Below, one piece after another: positions 52,836 through 61,665 of a stretch of 64,000 nucleotides of DNA. Where the stretch lies: the NCBI RefSeq assembly GCF_003130795.1, contig NZ_CP029353.1, positions 124,001 to 188,000 on the forward strand, read 5' to 3'. A program made the translations under genes and the position numbers. How positions within the stretch are numbered: the stretch's first letter is position 1; each line of letters starts with the position of its first letter. Source of the DNA: Azospirillum thermophilum. GTDB taxonomy: Bacteria; Pseudomonadota; Alphaproteobacteria; Azospirillales; Azospirillaceae. The notes below the pieces were generated by a model. The model was not told where the DNA came from. It did not search any database and worked only from the letters and a program-made list of their open reading frames with translations.

Positions 52836-54097
52836 TCAGTCCAGGGAGGCGGAGCGAAGCTGGTTGGCGTCTTGGGCGCTGACGGCCGCGCCGCGGTTGC
52901 CCCAAGAGGTGCGGATGTAGGTGACCACCGCGGCGACCTCATTGTCCGAAAGGGATTGGGCGAACGGCGGCATGCCGTACGGCCGCGGGTTGCCGGCCGT
53001 GCCGGGGGATAGCCCCCGTTCAGCACCATGCGGATGGCGTTCACGGCCGAGGACATCTGGATCGACTGGTTGCCGGCGAGCGGCGGATAATGCGGCGGCT
53101 TTCCTTGTCCCTGCGTGCCATGGCAGCTGGCGCATTGTCCATCGTAGACCGTTTTGCCCAGCGCCAGCAGAAGGCTGCTCTCGGTCGAAGGGACGCTGGA
53201 GGTTGCCGGTGGGGCGACCTCCTGGCCGAGGCTCTTCAGGTAGACCGCCATCGCCCGGGTGTCCTCGGGGGTGAGGTATTGCAGGCTGTTGTAGGTGACC
53301 TCGGCCATGGGGCCATAGACCACGCCACGCTTCGAGACGCCGGTCCGCAGCAGGTCGGAGATGTCCTCGATGCTCCAGTCCCCGAGCCCGGCCTCCCGGT
53401 TCGAGGTCAGCGACGGCGCGTACCAGTTCTGCATGGGGATGAGGCCACCCTGGAAGGCCTGTGACTCCGAGCTTCCGCCCAGCGCGTTGATGGCGGTGTG
53501 GCACATGCCGCAGTGGCCAAGCCCCTCGACGAGGTAGGCGCCACGGTTCCATTCCGCCGACTGGCTCGGGTCGGGCTTGAACTCGCCCTCGCGGAAGAAC
53601 AGCGTCCTCCAGCCGAGGATGAGTTGGCGGTTGTTGTATGGGAATTTCAGGTCGTGCGGCCGGTTCGGCTGCTTCACCGGAGGGACCGACATCAGGTACG
53701 CATAGATCGCGTCGCTGTCCTCCCGGGTCACCTTGGTGTAGGAGGCGAACGGCATGGCGGGGTACAGCAGGCCGCCGTCCGGCGAGCGGCCAGTGTGCAT
53801 CATTCCATAGAACTGGTCGGCGGTCCACGTGCCGATACCGGTGTCCGGGTCCGGCGTGATGTTCGACGTGAACAGTGTGCCGAAGGGGGTCGGCATCGGC
53901 CGGCCGCCGGCGAAAGGCCTGCCTTCGGGGGCCGTGTGGCAGGCAATGCAATCACCCGCCCGGGCGAGGTACTCGCCCGTGGCGAGCATCACGGCGCCCG
54001 GCTTGCCCGCAGGAGCGGGTTGCGCCAGTGCTCCGCCCGCCGTCACGAGGGCTGCGACCAGCGCCGGGATCGTCTTATGAAGAGGCCTGGGCACCAT
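52836..54097 (-). pseudogene. Triheme c-type cytochrome, frameshifted near the C-terminus
   Basis: Starts at ATG 54097 after AGGAGG, with a signal peptide (IPALVAALVTAGGALAQP). Three haem motifs are present: CIACHTAPEG, CGMCHTAINA and CASCHGTQGQG, as in the cytochrome subunits of membrane dehydrogenases (AdhB-like). After VLNGGYPP the frame goes astray at a G5 run (53004-53008, plus strand). The neighbouring frame supplies the expected end (GMPPFAQSLSDNEVAAVVTY, IRTSWGN) with its stop at 52836. One extra base restores about 420 residues. It could bring electrons from periplasmic dehydrogenases to the oxidase. Confidence 0.85.
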
Positions 54098-54107
54098 ACA
54101 CCTCCTC

Positions 54108-54869
54108 TCAGTGGGCTTGGCTGCCGCAGGCGAACGGCAACGCGTAGGACCCCCGTGGCGGGGGCCGCCGCTCGGCCGGGGCCGGCCGCGACGACAGCCA
54201 CGCCGCGATCGCCGTCACGTCACCTTCGGTCAGGCGTGCGGCGACCGCCTGCATGCAGTCCGGCGCCAGGGCCGTGCGGGTCCCATAGCGCCAGCCGCCG
54301 AGCTGGGCGCTGATGTAGCTTGGGCGCAGGCCGAGCAGGCCCGGGATTCCCGGCTCCATCCCGGTGAGGGTCGAACCGTGGCAGCTCGTGCACGCGGGAA
54401 TGTTGCGGCTTGCGTCCCCCTGCGTCACCAGGGTCCGGCCATGGGCGAGAATGTCGTCGCCGACGGTCGGGGGAGAGGGTGGCGGCAGTGGCGGGTTCAA
54501 GCCGGCGAAGTGGTCGGCCATCTCCTTGAGGTAGGCCTCGGGAAGGAATTCCAGGAGATAGTTCATGGGCGGGTAATGGCGGCGCCCATTTCGAAACGCC
54601 AACAGCTGGTTGTGGAGGTATCCGGCGGGTTTTCCGGCAAGCCGGGGAAAGTACGGATCCTTTGTTCCCTCGCCGACGGCGCCATGGCAGGGCGCGCAGG
54701 CCCGAACACGCTCGGCCATGGTGTCGGGCGGGCTTTCGGGGGTCTCGCCACGTGCCGGAGCCAAGGTCGACAGCGCCAGGGCGGTCACGGCTGCCCCGAG
54801 GCTGATCCTGAGCGGCGCCACCCGTCGGCGCTGTTCAGCCTCCCTGCTAGGGAGAATCCGATCATGCAT
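54108..54869 (-). CDS. Diheme c-type cytochrome
   Basis: 253 residues. Start at ATG 54869 (MHDRILPSREAEQRRR) with a twin-charged leader and signal peptide (LGAAVTALALSTLAPARG). Two haem sites: CAPCHGAVGEGTKDPYFP and CTSCHGSTLTGMEPG, the pattern of cytochrome c4-like proteins. First gene of the oxidase cluster on the minus strand, about 10 bases upstream of the triheme cytochrome. A longer frame to 54926 exists. Confidence 0.8.
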   Translation of the reverse strand: MHDRILPSREAEQRRRVAPLRISLGAAVTALALSTLAPARGETPESPPDTMAERVRACAPCHGAVGEGTKDPYFPRLAGKPAGYLHNQLLAFRNGRRHYPPMNYLLEFLPEAYLKEMADHFAGLNPPLPPPSPPTVGDDILAHGRTLVTQGDASRNIPACTSCHGSTLTGMEPGIPGLLGLRPSYISAQLGGWRYGTRTALAPDCMQAVAARLTEGDVTAIAAWLSSRPAPAERRPPPRGSYALPFACGSQAH

Positions 54870-54938
54870 GGACAGCTGCCTTTTAGGTTGGACGCGTCTC
54901 ATCACCATGGCCGGCTGGAGCGTCATTGATGAACCATG

Positions 54939-55103
54939 TCAAAACGGTCTGTATCCGGTCTCAGTTCCGGGGCGCGCGAGGTTCTGTTGCAAAATTGGAT
55001 GGTGGGCGCGGAGATTCAGCAACGCCGTCGACATCTTGGCGTCCCCGAAGACGCTCGGCCATTCGGCAAAGGCCAGGTTGGTGGTGACGATCACCGAGGT
55101 CTT
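54939..55103 (-). pseudogene. IS21-family IstB C-terminal fragment
   Basis: The minus strand reads [20 protein letters not shown], then DAKMSTALL, the sensor region of the IstB helper ATPase, then diverges and stops at 54939. The 5' two thirds of the gene are absent; it abuts the IS110 fragment directly. Confidence 0.7.
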
Positions 55104-55292
55104 CTAATAGAGCCGGCTCATCCGACCGTATTTGCTGGCCAGCTTCTCGATGAGCCGGCGCACGGCGTCGGCCCGGTTGGGGCTCTCGCCCAGAAAGCGC
55201 ACCTCGCCCGAGCGCCCGGGCTCGGCCACCGCGACGGCGATCGTCTCTTTGTGCGTGTCCATGGCGACAACCACCCCGCTATTCTGCTCCAT
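55104..55292 (-). pseudogene. IS110-family transposase N-terminal fragment
   Basis: ATG 55292 opens 62 codons: VVVAMDTHKETIAVAVAEPG carries the first catalytic Asp of the DEDD transposase, and VRRLIEKLASKYGRMS follows; then a stop at the junction with the IstB fragment. The remaining 80 % of the gene is missing. One element was probably cut by insertion or deletion into the other. Confidence 0.7.
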
Positions 55293-55580
55293 GGCTCGCC
55301 TCCTGTGTCTGAGGCAAGGCGCCGGCCCACCCGGCGCAACCCTCGTTCGCGACATGACGTGAGACGAGCCACCTTCAGCTCAGCAGGGCCATGGGATCTA
55401 GAGCGCCTCCGACTTCACAAAACCGAGGTGATCCGGCGCGGAGTATCGCGGCGGGGGGCGTGACAATTTGTGACACGGCGGTCGGTAAGAAGAAGTAGGA
55501 AATGGTAACAGACGGTAACAAATTCCCTTTTATAAACAATAGGTTCTCGGATTCTGCAAGGCTTGAGAAGGGCCAAAATC

Positions 55581-55627
55581 CGCTTCCCAAGCTTACGACG
55601 AGGGTTCGATTCCCTTCACCCGCTCCA
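55581..55627 (+). tRNA. 3' half of tRNA-Gly(CCC), probable attachment-site scar
   Basis: Bases 55582-55627 give the anticodon loop TTCCCAA with its 3' stem, the T arm (GAGGG-TTCGATT-CCCTT), the acceptor 3' strand CACCCGC and an encoded TCCA end. The matching 5' strand (GCGGGTG...) is absent upstream, so this is not a working tRNA. It is what remains at the far end of an element that integrated at a tRNA-Gly gene and carries its own 3' copy. The CCC anticodon reading is inferred from the loop. Confidence 0.75.
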
Positions 55628-55651
55628 AGTTCCGGTCTCCGGATCGCAGGT

Positions 55652-55679
55652 GCCCCGCCCGGTCGAGCGGGGCTTTTTT
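55652..55679 (+). terminator. Rho-independent terminator of the tRNA-Gly unit
   Basis: GCCCCGC and GCGGGGC (55652-55658 and 55667-55673) enclose an 8-base loop and are followed by six T. It lies 25 bases after the tRNA CCA, where the terminator of the original tRNA gene would be. Confidence 0.85.
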
Positions 55680-55911
55680 GTTTCCGACGAGTTTCGGGCG
55701 ATAGCCTCCTCACATGCCATACCTGTGCGCATCACGGCCTCAGAAGCTAACCCTAAGATGCAGATGTTACTCAGTGTCGATGTTCAAGGAGCACTGTTCT
55801 CCGAAATAGGCACATCTTAGTTATATTCTAGTATTTCATACAATTTTTCTAACGTCATGAATTGACTTTTCCCTTTTTGATGGCACAATGTTCATATTTG
55901 CATAGATAGCG

Positions 55912-56964
55912 GTGTTAGATGTGATCACGAATATCAATGGGACGCGCCCAAAAGTAACATTTGTAGAACAGGATGCACCGATTGAAGAGTACGGTCGAGC
56001 TCTGTACGCAGTTGCTCGTTCTGTACTCCGCGCTCATTTGGATGCCTTAAGTAATGAGGATCTAACAGACCTGAACACGCCGCTGGTAGACGTAAGGATG
56101 AGGCAGTTGGCCAAAGTCTGCCGTCTTGACCGTGATCTCGGAATGCGCGGCGATGGCTTTGAATGGGCTGTTCACGAGGCTGTCCTCGGGAAAGAACCGA
56201 GGGTGATGGAGCCTCTATCTGCGGCTATGCATCGTGCATCTCAGTTTCTGAAAGATGTTGAGCCAAACTCGTTGATGTTTGGTCAAGAAAGAGCAAGATA
56301 TTTGGGATTTACAGAGGCTATTGTTGATGAAGCAGGGACAGATGCATATTTACTACCAGAAGGCAGCGGTCGGCCATTCAAGTTTGGGCCTTGGGTAGCT
56401 ACTGCCGCTGCAGGAAAAGCAGCGGAGCCTCATCTACCTGAGCGCATCAAAGCTATATGGAAGACTGATTTGTTCCTTTCTGGTGAAGGAAACCCTAGGT
56501 ACTTGGCCGCGACCGTCAAATCCAATTTTGCCCAGCTAGAAGGTGGACGGGGTCTCAGGATAGGGATTGTTCCCGAATCTCCTATCAATAATCAAAGTGG
56601 TGTTAGATATAGTAATAATCATAAGCTTTGGGTTGTTAGTCTCGCAGATCCTAACGGTTTCATGGGACTTTTTAATGACGCATATATGGCAGTAGGCAGA
56701 GCCCTTTGCACACTCGGTAAACAATCACAACCACCATATTATACAAAACCCAGTGCAAAAGCGCAGAAAGTGCAGATTCAACTTGAAAGATACCCAGATG
56801 CAACAGTTCTTGAAATCGAAGATGCTTTAGATGAAGCAGCGCAACAAAAACTCGTTTCTGTTAAAAACCAACTTGTTCGCGTTAACGCTCCAGACTGGCT
56901 CCACATCAAAGCCATGGCCCCTAGAATTATTACAGCTAAGCCAAAATTCGACAGAATAGACTAG
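55912..56964 (+). CDS. Unknown protein in low-GC DNA, possible PD-(D/E)XK-like nuclease
   Basis: 350 residues, GTG start at 55912 (another GTG at 55921). GC content is around 45 % against about 68 % nearby, with many A/T-ending codons, so it was acquired from a different genome. No signal peptide or membrane helix. The segment [24 protein letters not shown], then [10 protein letters not shown] has a beta-Asp / beta-x-Lys pattern that could be a PD-(D/E)XK-type nuclease core with a variant Glu, but this is a weak guess. It stands alone outside the tRNA-Gly scar, convergent with mutS. A defence function is possible; no methyltransferase partner is visible. Confidence 0.7.
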   Translation: MLDVITNINGTRPKVTFVEQDAPIEEYGRALYAVARSVLRAHLDALSNEDLTDLNTPLVDVRMRQLAKVCRLDRDLGMRGDGFEWAVHEAVLGKEPRVMEPLSAAMHRASQFLKDVEPNSLMFGQERARYLGFTEAIVDEAGTDAYLLPEGSGRPFKFGPWVATAAAGKAAEPHLPERIKAIWKTDLFLSGEGNPRYLAATVKSNFAQLEGGRGLRIGIVPESPINNQSGVRYSNNHKLWVVSLADPNGFMGLFNDAYMAVGRALCTLGKQSQPPYYTKPSAKAQKVQIQLERYPDATVLEIEDALDEAAQQKLVSVKNQLVRVNAPDWLHIKAMAPRIITAKPKFDRID

Positions 56965-57071
56965 TAAAAAACACACAAACTGGGGCTCCTGAAAGTAACA
57001 GAGCTTCCGGGGAATCCTTACCCGCAGCATGCCCCGGCCGCCGTCTCCGCAGCCGCCGGGGCGCCGTTGCG

Positions 57072-59772
57072 TTACCGCACCAGTCCGCGCAGGCGGTACA
57101 GTTCCTCCAGCGCCTGGCGGGGGGTCAGGCTGTCGGGGTCGATGGACTTCAGGGCCTCCTCGACCGGCGAGGGGCCGGCGGGGGGTCGGCCTCGGGCGCG
57201 GCGGCCGGCGGGGCTGGCGCTTCAACGCCGCGCTGAACAGCGGCAGATCCTCGGCCAGTCGGTGGATGGCGGCGTTCTGGTCGCCCGACTCCAGCAGCTT
57301 CAACACCGCCTCGGCACGCGCCACCACCGCAGGCGGCAGGCCGGCCAGCTTGGCGACGTGGATGCCGTAGCTGCGGTCGGCAGCCCCCGCCGTCACCTCG
57401 TGCAGGAAGACCACGTCGCCCTGCCACTCCTTGATCCGCATGGTGTGGCAGGACAGCGCCGGCAGCTTGGCCGCCAGCATGGTCAGCTCGTGATAGTGGG
57501 TGGCGAACAGAGCCCGGCAGCGGTTGACGTCGTGCAGGTTCTCCACGCAAGCCCAGGCGATCGACAGGCCGTCGAAGGTCGCCGTGCCGCGGCCGATCTC
57601 GTCGAGGATCACCAGGGCGCGCGGGCCGGACTGGTTCAGGATGGCCGCCGTCTCCACCATCTCCACCATGAAGGTCGACCGGCCGCGGGCGAGGTCGTCG
57701 GCGGCGCCGACCCGGCTGTAGAGCCGGTCGACCGCCCCGATATGGGCATGGTCGGCCGGAACGAAGCTGCCCATCTGGGCCAGCACCGCGATCAGCGCGT
57801 TCTGCCGCAGGAAGGTCGACTTGCCGGCCATGTTGGGGCCGGTCAGCAGCCACAGCCGGTTGTCGGGGGCGAGGTCGCAGTCGTTGGCAACGAAGGGGCC
57901 GGCGTTGGCGGCGTCCAGCACCGCCTCCACCACCGGATGACGGCCGCCGCGGATGCTGAAGGCGACGGTGTCGTCCACCTGCGGCCGGGTATAGCGGCGC
58001 TCCACCGCCAGTTCGGCCAGCGAGGTCGCGACGTCGAGCGCCGCCAGCGCGTGGGCCGCCTGGGCGATGGTGTCGGACTGGTCGCAGACCAGCGCCACCA
58101 GCTCGTTGAACAGCTCCATCTCCACCGCCAGCGCCCTGTCGGCCGCCTCGGAGATGCGGCGCTCCAGGTCCGACAGCTCCACCGTGCCGAAACGGACGGC
58201 GTTCGCCATGGTCTGGCGGTGCATGAAGACCTCGCGCCCCTGCCCGCTCATCAGCTTGTCGGCATGGGTCGCGGAAACCTCGATATGGTATCCCAGCACG
58301 TTGTTGTGCTTGACCTTCAGCGAAGGCACCCCGGCCAGCCCGGCATATTTGGCCTGCAGGCCGGCGATCAGGCGGCGGCTCTCGTCGCGCAGGGTCACCA
58401 GCTCGTCCAGCGCATAGGAATAGCCCTGGGCGATGAAGCCGCCGTCGCGCGCCAGCAGGGGCAGCTCCGGCGCCAGCGCTTGCGTCAAGCGGCCGACCAG
58501 CTCCGTATGGTCGCCCAGCCGGCGGTCCAGCTTGCCGAGCCCGTCCGGCAGCGGGCCGATGCGGCCATCGGCCAGCAGGGCGCGGACCGTCGCCGCTTGC
58601 GTCAACCCGTCCCGGATGGCGGCGAGGTCGCGCGGGCCGCCGCGCCCCAGTGCCAGGCGGGACAGCGCGCGCTCCAGCTCCGGGCAGCGGCGCAGCGTCT
58701 CGCGCAGGTCGGCGCGCAGCCGCTCCTCGGCCAGCATGAACTCGACCATGTCGAGCCGGCGGGCGATGGCGGCGGGGTCGGTCAGCGGGGCCGAGAGATG
58801 GGCGGCCAGCAGCCGGGCGCCGGCGCCGGTCACCGTGCGGTCGATGGTGGCGAGCAGGCTGCCCCTGCGCTCGCCCGTCAGGGTGCGGGTCAGCTCCAGG
58901 TTGCGGCGGGTGGCGGCGTCGATCTCCATCACCGCGCCGGGGCCGACGCGGCGCGGCGGCGACAGGCGGGGGACGCGGCCCTTTTGCGTCAACTCGACAT
59001 AGGCGACCAGCGCGCCGGCCGCCGCGACCTCGGCCCGGCCGAACTGGCCGTAGGCGTCGAGCGTGCCGACGCCGTAGAGCGACAGCAGGCGCTGCCGGCC
59101 GTTCTCGCTGTCGAAGCGCGGGTTGGGCTGGACGGTCAGGCGGGACTTCCACTCCGCCCACAGCTCGAACAGCTCCTCGACTTGCGTCAACTTCTCGGGG
59201 ACCAGCACCTCCTGCGGGTCGAGCCGGCCGAGGGCGGCGGCAAGGCCGGGACGCTCCACCGGCTGCACCACCAGTTCGCCGGTCGACAGCTCCAGCCAGG
59301 CGAGCCCCAGCCCGCCCGCGACCTCCGCCACCGCGGCCAGCCAGTTGGAGGAGCGGGCGTCGAGCAGGCTGTCCTCGGTCAGGGTGCCGGGAGTGACGAT
59401 GCGGATCACGCCACGCTTCACCACGGACTTGCTGCCGCGCTTCTTCGCCTCCGCCGGATCCTCCATCTGTTCGCAGATGGCGACGCGGAAGCCCTGGCGG
59501 ATCAGGCGCTGCAGATACGACTCGTGGCTGTGGACCGGCACGCCGCACATGGGGATGTCCTCCCCCAGATGCTGGCCGCGCTTGGTCAGGGCAATGTCCA
59601 GCGCGCGGGCGGCGTTCACCGCGTCCTCGAAGAACATCTCGTAGAAGTCGCCCATCCGGTAGAACAGCAGGCAGTCCGGGTGGGCCTGCTTGATCTCCAG
59701 ATACTGCGCCATCATCGGGGTGGCGCCGTCCGGGATGGCGGTCTCGGGCGTGGAGGCGAGGGTATCGGACAC
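57072..59772 (-). CDS. mutS: DNA mismatch repair protein MutS, C-terminus frameshifted in this sequence
   Basis: Mismatch-recognition ATPase of about 900 residues. N-terminal domain: [20 protein letters not shown], then [12 protein letters not shown], which includes the mismatch-contacting Phe-x-Glu. Core: [13 protein letters not shown]. ATPase: [36 protein letters not shown]. Start chosen as GTG 59772 (SDTLASTPE). After [10 protein letters not shown] two frame changes occur within C runs (57180-57215); the expected tail, [20 protein letters not shown] to RLRGLVR, is found in the third frame ending at 57072. As written, the protein would run on to 56827 with wrong sequence. Two consensus errors are the simplest explanation; a genuine mutator allele is the alternative. 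Confidence 0.88.
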
Positions 59773-59910
59773 GGGCGGACAGACCGGGTTCTTGAGGACG
59801 GGACGCCGGCACCCTAGCACGGGGCGGCGGGGCGGGACAAAGCGCCGCGCAGCACCACGTTCCGTTGCCGGGGGAGGATGCGGGGCCTAGACTGTTAGCC
59901 CCCATATAAT

Positions 59911-59952
59911 GGCCATGTCCACAGGACATATAGTGGCCATGTCCACAGGACA
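59911..59952. promoter_or_regulatory. Two identical 18-bp repeats, each with a TGTCC-ACA-GGACA palindrome
   Basis: GGCCATGTCCACAGGACA occurs at 59911-59928 and again at 59935-59952, 24 bases apart. Each copy contains the perfect 13-bp palindrome TGTCCACAGGACA. They lie in the divergent space between mutS and the gene at 60006, so they look like paired operator sites for a dimeric regulator. The regulator is unknown. Confidence 0.6.
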
Positions 59953-60005
59953 GGCCGGGCTCATATGGTGGGACGAGAGCCGTTTCGCGAGGGGAGGATC
60001 ATGCC

Positions 60006-60515
60006 ATGACGCAAGCGGTAGAGACGGGCGCCACCCGGGAGATACGCGAGATCGTCGCCCTGTTCGATACCCGCGCCGGCTTCGACCGCGCGGTGGCGGC
60101 CCTGCTGCAGGCCGGGTTCGACCGGTCCGACCTGTCGGTGCTGGCCAGCCACAGCTCGCTGGAGGTCGCCGACTCCAAGCCGGCCAAGCCGCGGGACGAG
60201 GCGCTGACCGGCCTGGTGGGAGAGCTGAAATACGCCTTCCCGCTGACCACCGCCGGGCTGATCGCCATCGTCGGCGGTCCGATCGAGGCGGCGCTGGCCG
60301 CCCTGGTCGCGGCCGGTCTCGGCGGCGTCGCCATCAAGGACTACCTCGACGAGCTGACCAGCCATCCGAAGACCGACGAGTTCACCCGCGCGCTGGAGGC
60401 CGGCGGCGTCATCCTGTGGGTGACCGTCGCCGACGAGGCGGCCGAGGCGCGGGCGACGGAGGTGCTGGAGCGCGAAGGCGGACGCAACGTCCACCTGTCG
60501 ACCCGCGAGGGATAG
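60006..60515 (+). CDS. Hypothetical protein with stress-protein 17M-like / DUF1269-like fold
   Basis: 169 residues. REIVALFDTRAGFDRAVAAL is the beta-alpha start seen in heat-induced YflT/GSP17M-like and DUF1269 proteins; the middle is a hydrophobic glycine-rich pair (TTAGLIAIVGGPIEAALAAL, VAAGLGGVAIKDYLDEL); the end (AGGVILWVTVADEAAEARA, GRNVHLSTREG) is a second beta-alpha unit. Probably a soluble or membrane-associated general stress protein; function unknown. Two palindromic repeats precede it. Confidence 0.65.
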   Translation: MTQAVETGATREIREIVALFDTRAGFDRAVAALLQAGFDRSDLSVLASHSSLEVADSKPAKPRDEALTGLVGELKYAFPLTTAGLIAIVGGPIEAALAALVAAGLGGVAIKDYLDELTSHPKTDEFTRALEAGGVILWVTVADEAAEARATEVLEREGGRNVHLSTREG

Positions 60516-60570
60516 CGGCAACGGGTCCGGCGGCGGGTCAAGCAACGGAGTCGAGGGACCGGGACGCGGC

Positions 60571-60903
60571 TCAGGCGCTCATGTCGACCATCGAGCCGCG
60601 CCGGGTCTCCTTGCCGGTCAGCTTGCGCTTGAGATCCTCGGCGATCTCCTTCTCGATCGCCTCCCGCTTGGCCGGATCCATGGTCTTGAGATCCTCCTCC
60701 GACAGGCGGTGGCTGGCGAGCCACGCCTCGCGGATGCGCTGGGCCGGCGTCTTGCGGATCTCGGCCAGGAACGCCTCGCTGGCGCCGGGCTTGGCCGCGG
60801 CGGAACTCTCGCCGGCTGTCTGCCCAGCCGTTCCCTGCCCGGCCGTCCGCTCCGCAGGGCGGGTCTGGGCGTAGGGGTTGGAGCCATAGCTGGAAATCTG
60901 CAT
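60571..60903 (-). CDS. Hypothetical protein, 110 residues
   Basis: ATG 60903 (MQISSYGSNPYAQTRPAERT). A disordered, Ala/Gly/Thr-rich first half is followed by a charged helical half: LAEIRKTPAQRIREAWLASH, RLSEEDLKTMDPAKREAIEK, EIAEDLKRKL. No signal peptide. The upstream frame to 61011 is unlikely. It converges on the gene at 60006. No family recognised. Confidence 0.6.
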   Translation of the reverse strand: MQISSYGSNPYAQTRPAERTAGQGTAGQTAGESSAAAKPGASEAFLAEIRKTPAQRIREAWLASHRLSEEDLKTMDPAKREAIEKEIAEDLKRKLTGKETRRGSMVDMSA

Positions 60904-61124
60904 CGCTGCCTCACCATCGGCGACGGATCTGCCGCATCCGGCGGGCGATGCCGCCGGTGCAACGACAGGCTGTGCAGATTTCGGGCCAGGACCGCGGACC
61001 TTGCGGCACAAGGGTCCGGCCCTGCGACACGTGTGGATGCGGCGGCGGAACCCCGCCGGGCGGCAGGATCTGCCGGGACGTTTTTTCCTGGTCCGAGGCT
61101 ATGCGGTGCGAAGCGACGGGCGGG

Positions 61125-61448
61125 TCAGGCGGCTCGGGCGCGGCTGCCGTCCCGCCGTCGGGCGACAGGCCGCAGGCCATGGGTCCTGAAGGCCGCCTGG
61201 ACGATGGCGGCCCAGCCCATGCGGATCACCGCGATCTTGCAGGCCCGCCCCACCGCGGGGCTGGCGACCAACTCGCCGGCCTGGGCCAGCAGGGCGTCGT
61301 GCAGCGCGTAAGGATGCAGCGCCGCCACCCGTTCCAGCCGGGCCATCAGTCCGGACGGGCTGTGATGTCCCACCCGCCGCTCCGCCTGGAACAGCGCGTC
61401 GCCGAGGGCGGCCAGTTCCCGCCGTGCCAGATCCGCGTCGCCGCCCAT
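61125..61448 (-). CDS. Hypothetical protein, 107 residues
   Basis: Start ATG 61448 with GAGGGCGAGG immediately upstream. All-helical: LARRELAALGDALFQAERR, LMARLERVAALHPYALHDAL, LAQAGELVASPAVGRACKIA, VIRMGWAAIVQAAFRTHG. No signal peptide or membrane helix. Divergent from glnD across about 215 bases. No family recognised. Confidence 0.55.
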   Translation of the reverse strand: MGGDADLARRELAALGDALFQAERRVGHHSPSGLMARLERVAALHPYALHDALLAQAGELVASPAVGRACKIAVIRMGWAAIVQAAFRTHGLRPVARRRDGSRARAA

Positions 61449-61665
61449 CCTCGCCCTCCCCCACCGCTGCAGGACCCAGACTGGCGCCGGCGGCGGCCAA
61501 GCGCAGTGACGGCCGTCACAGGGCGTACCGTCGGGGACGCATGTCGGGGACTCACGTCGGGGGCCGGGCAGAGCACAGGACCGGACGAATCGCATGGCTG
61601 GACTGTGCGTGCGGGCGGGTGGTTTTGCCGGTATAGTCCTGCCACCATCATGGGTCCGTCCCTCG

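Noticed and set aside
55375..55713. 112-codon minus-strand ORF containing GNRTLVVSLG
   Set aside because: This sequence is the antisense translation of the tRNA-Gly fragment, a known spurious ORF type.
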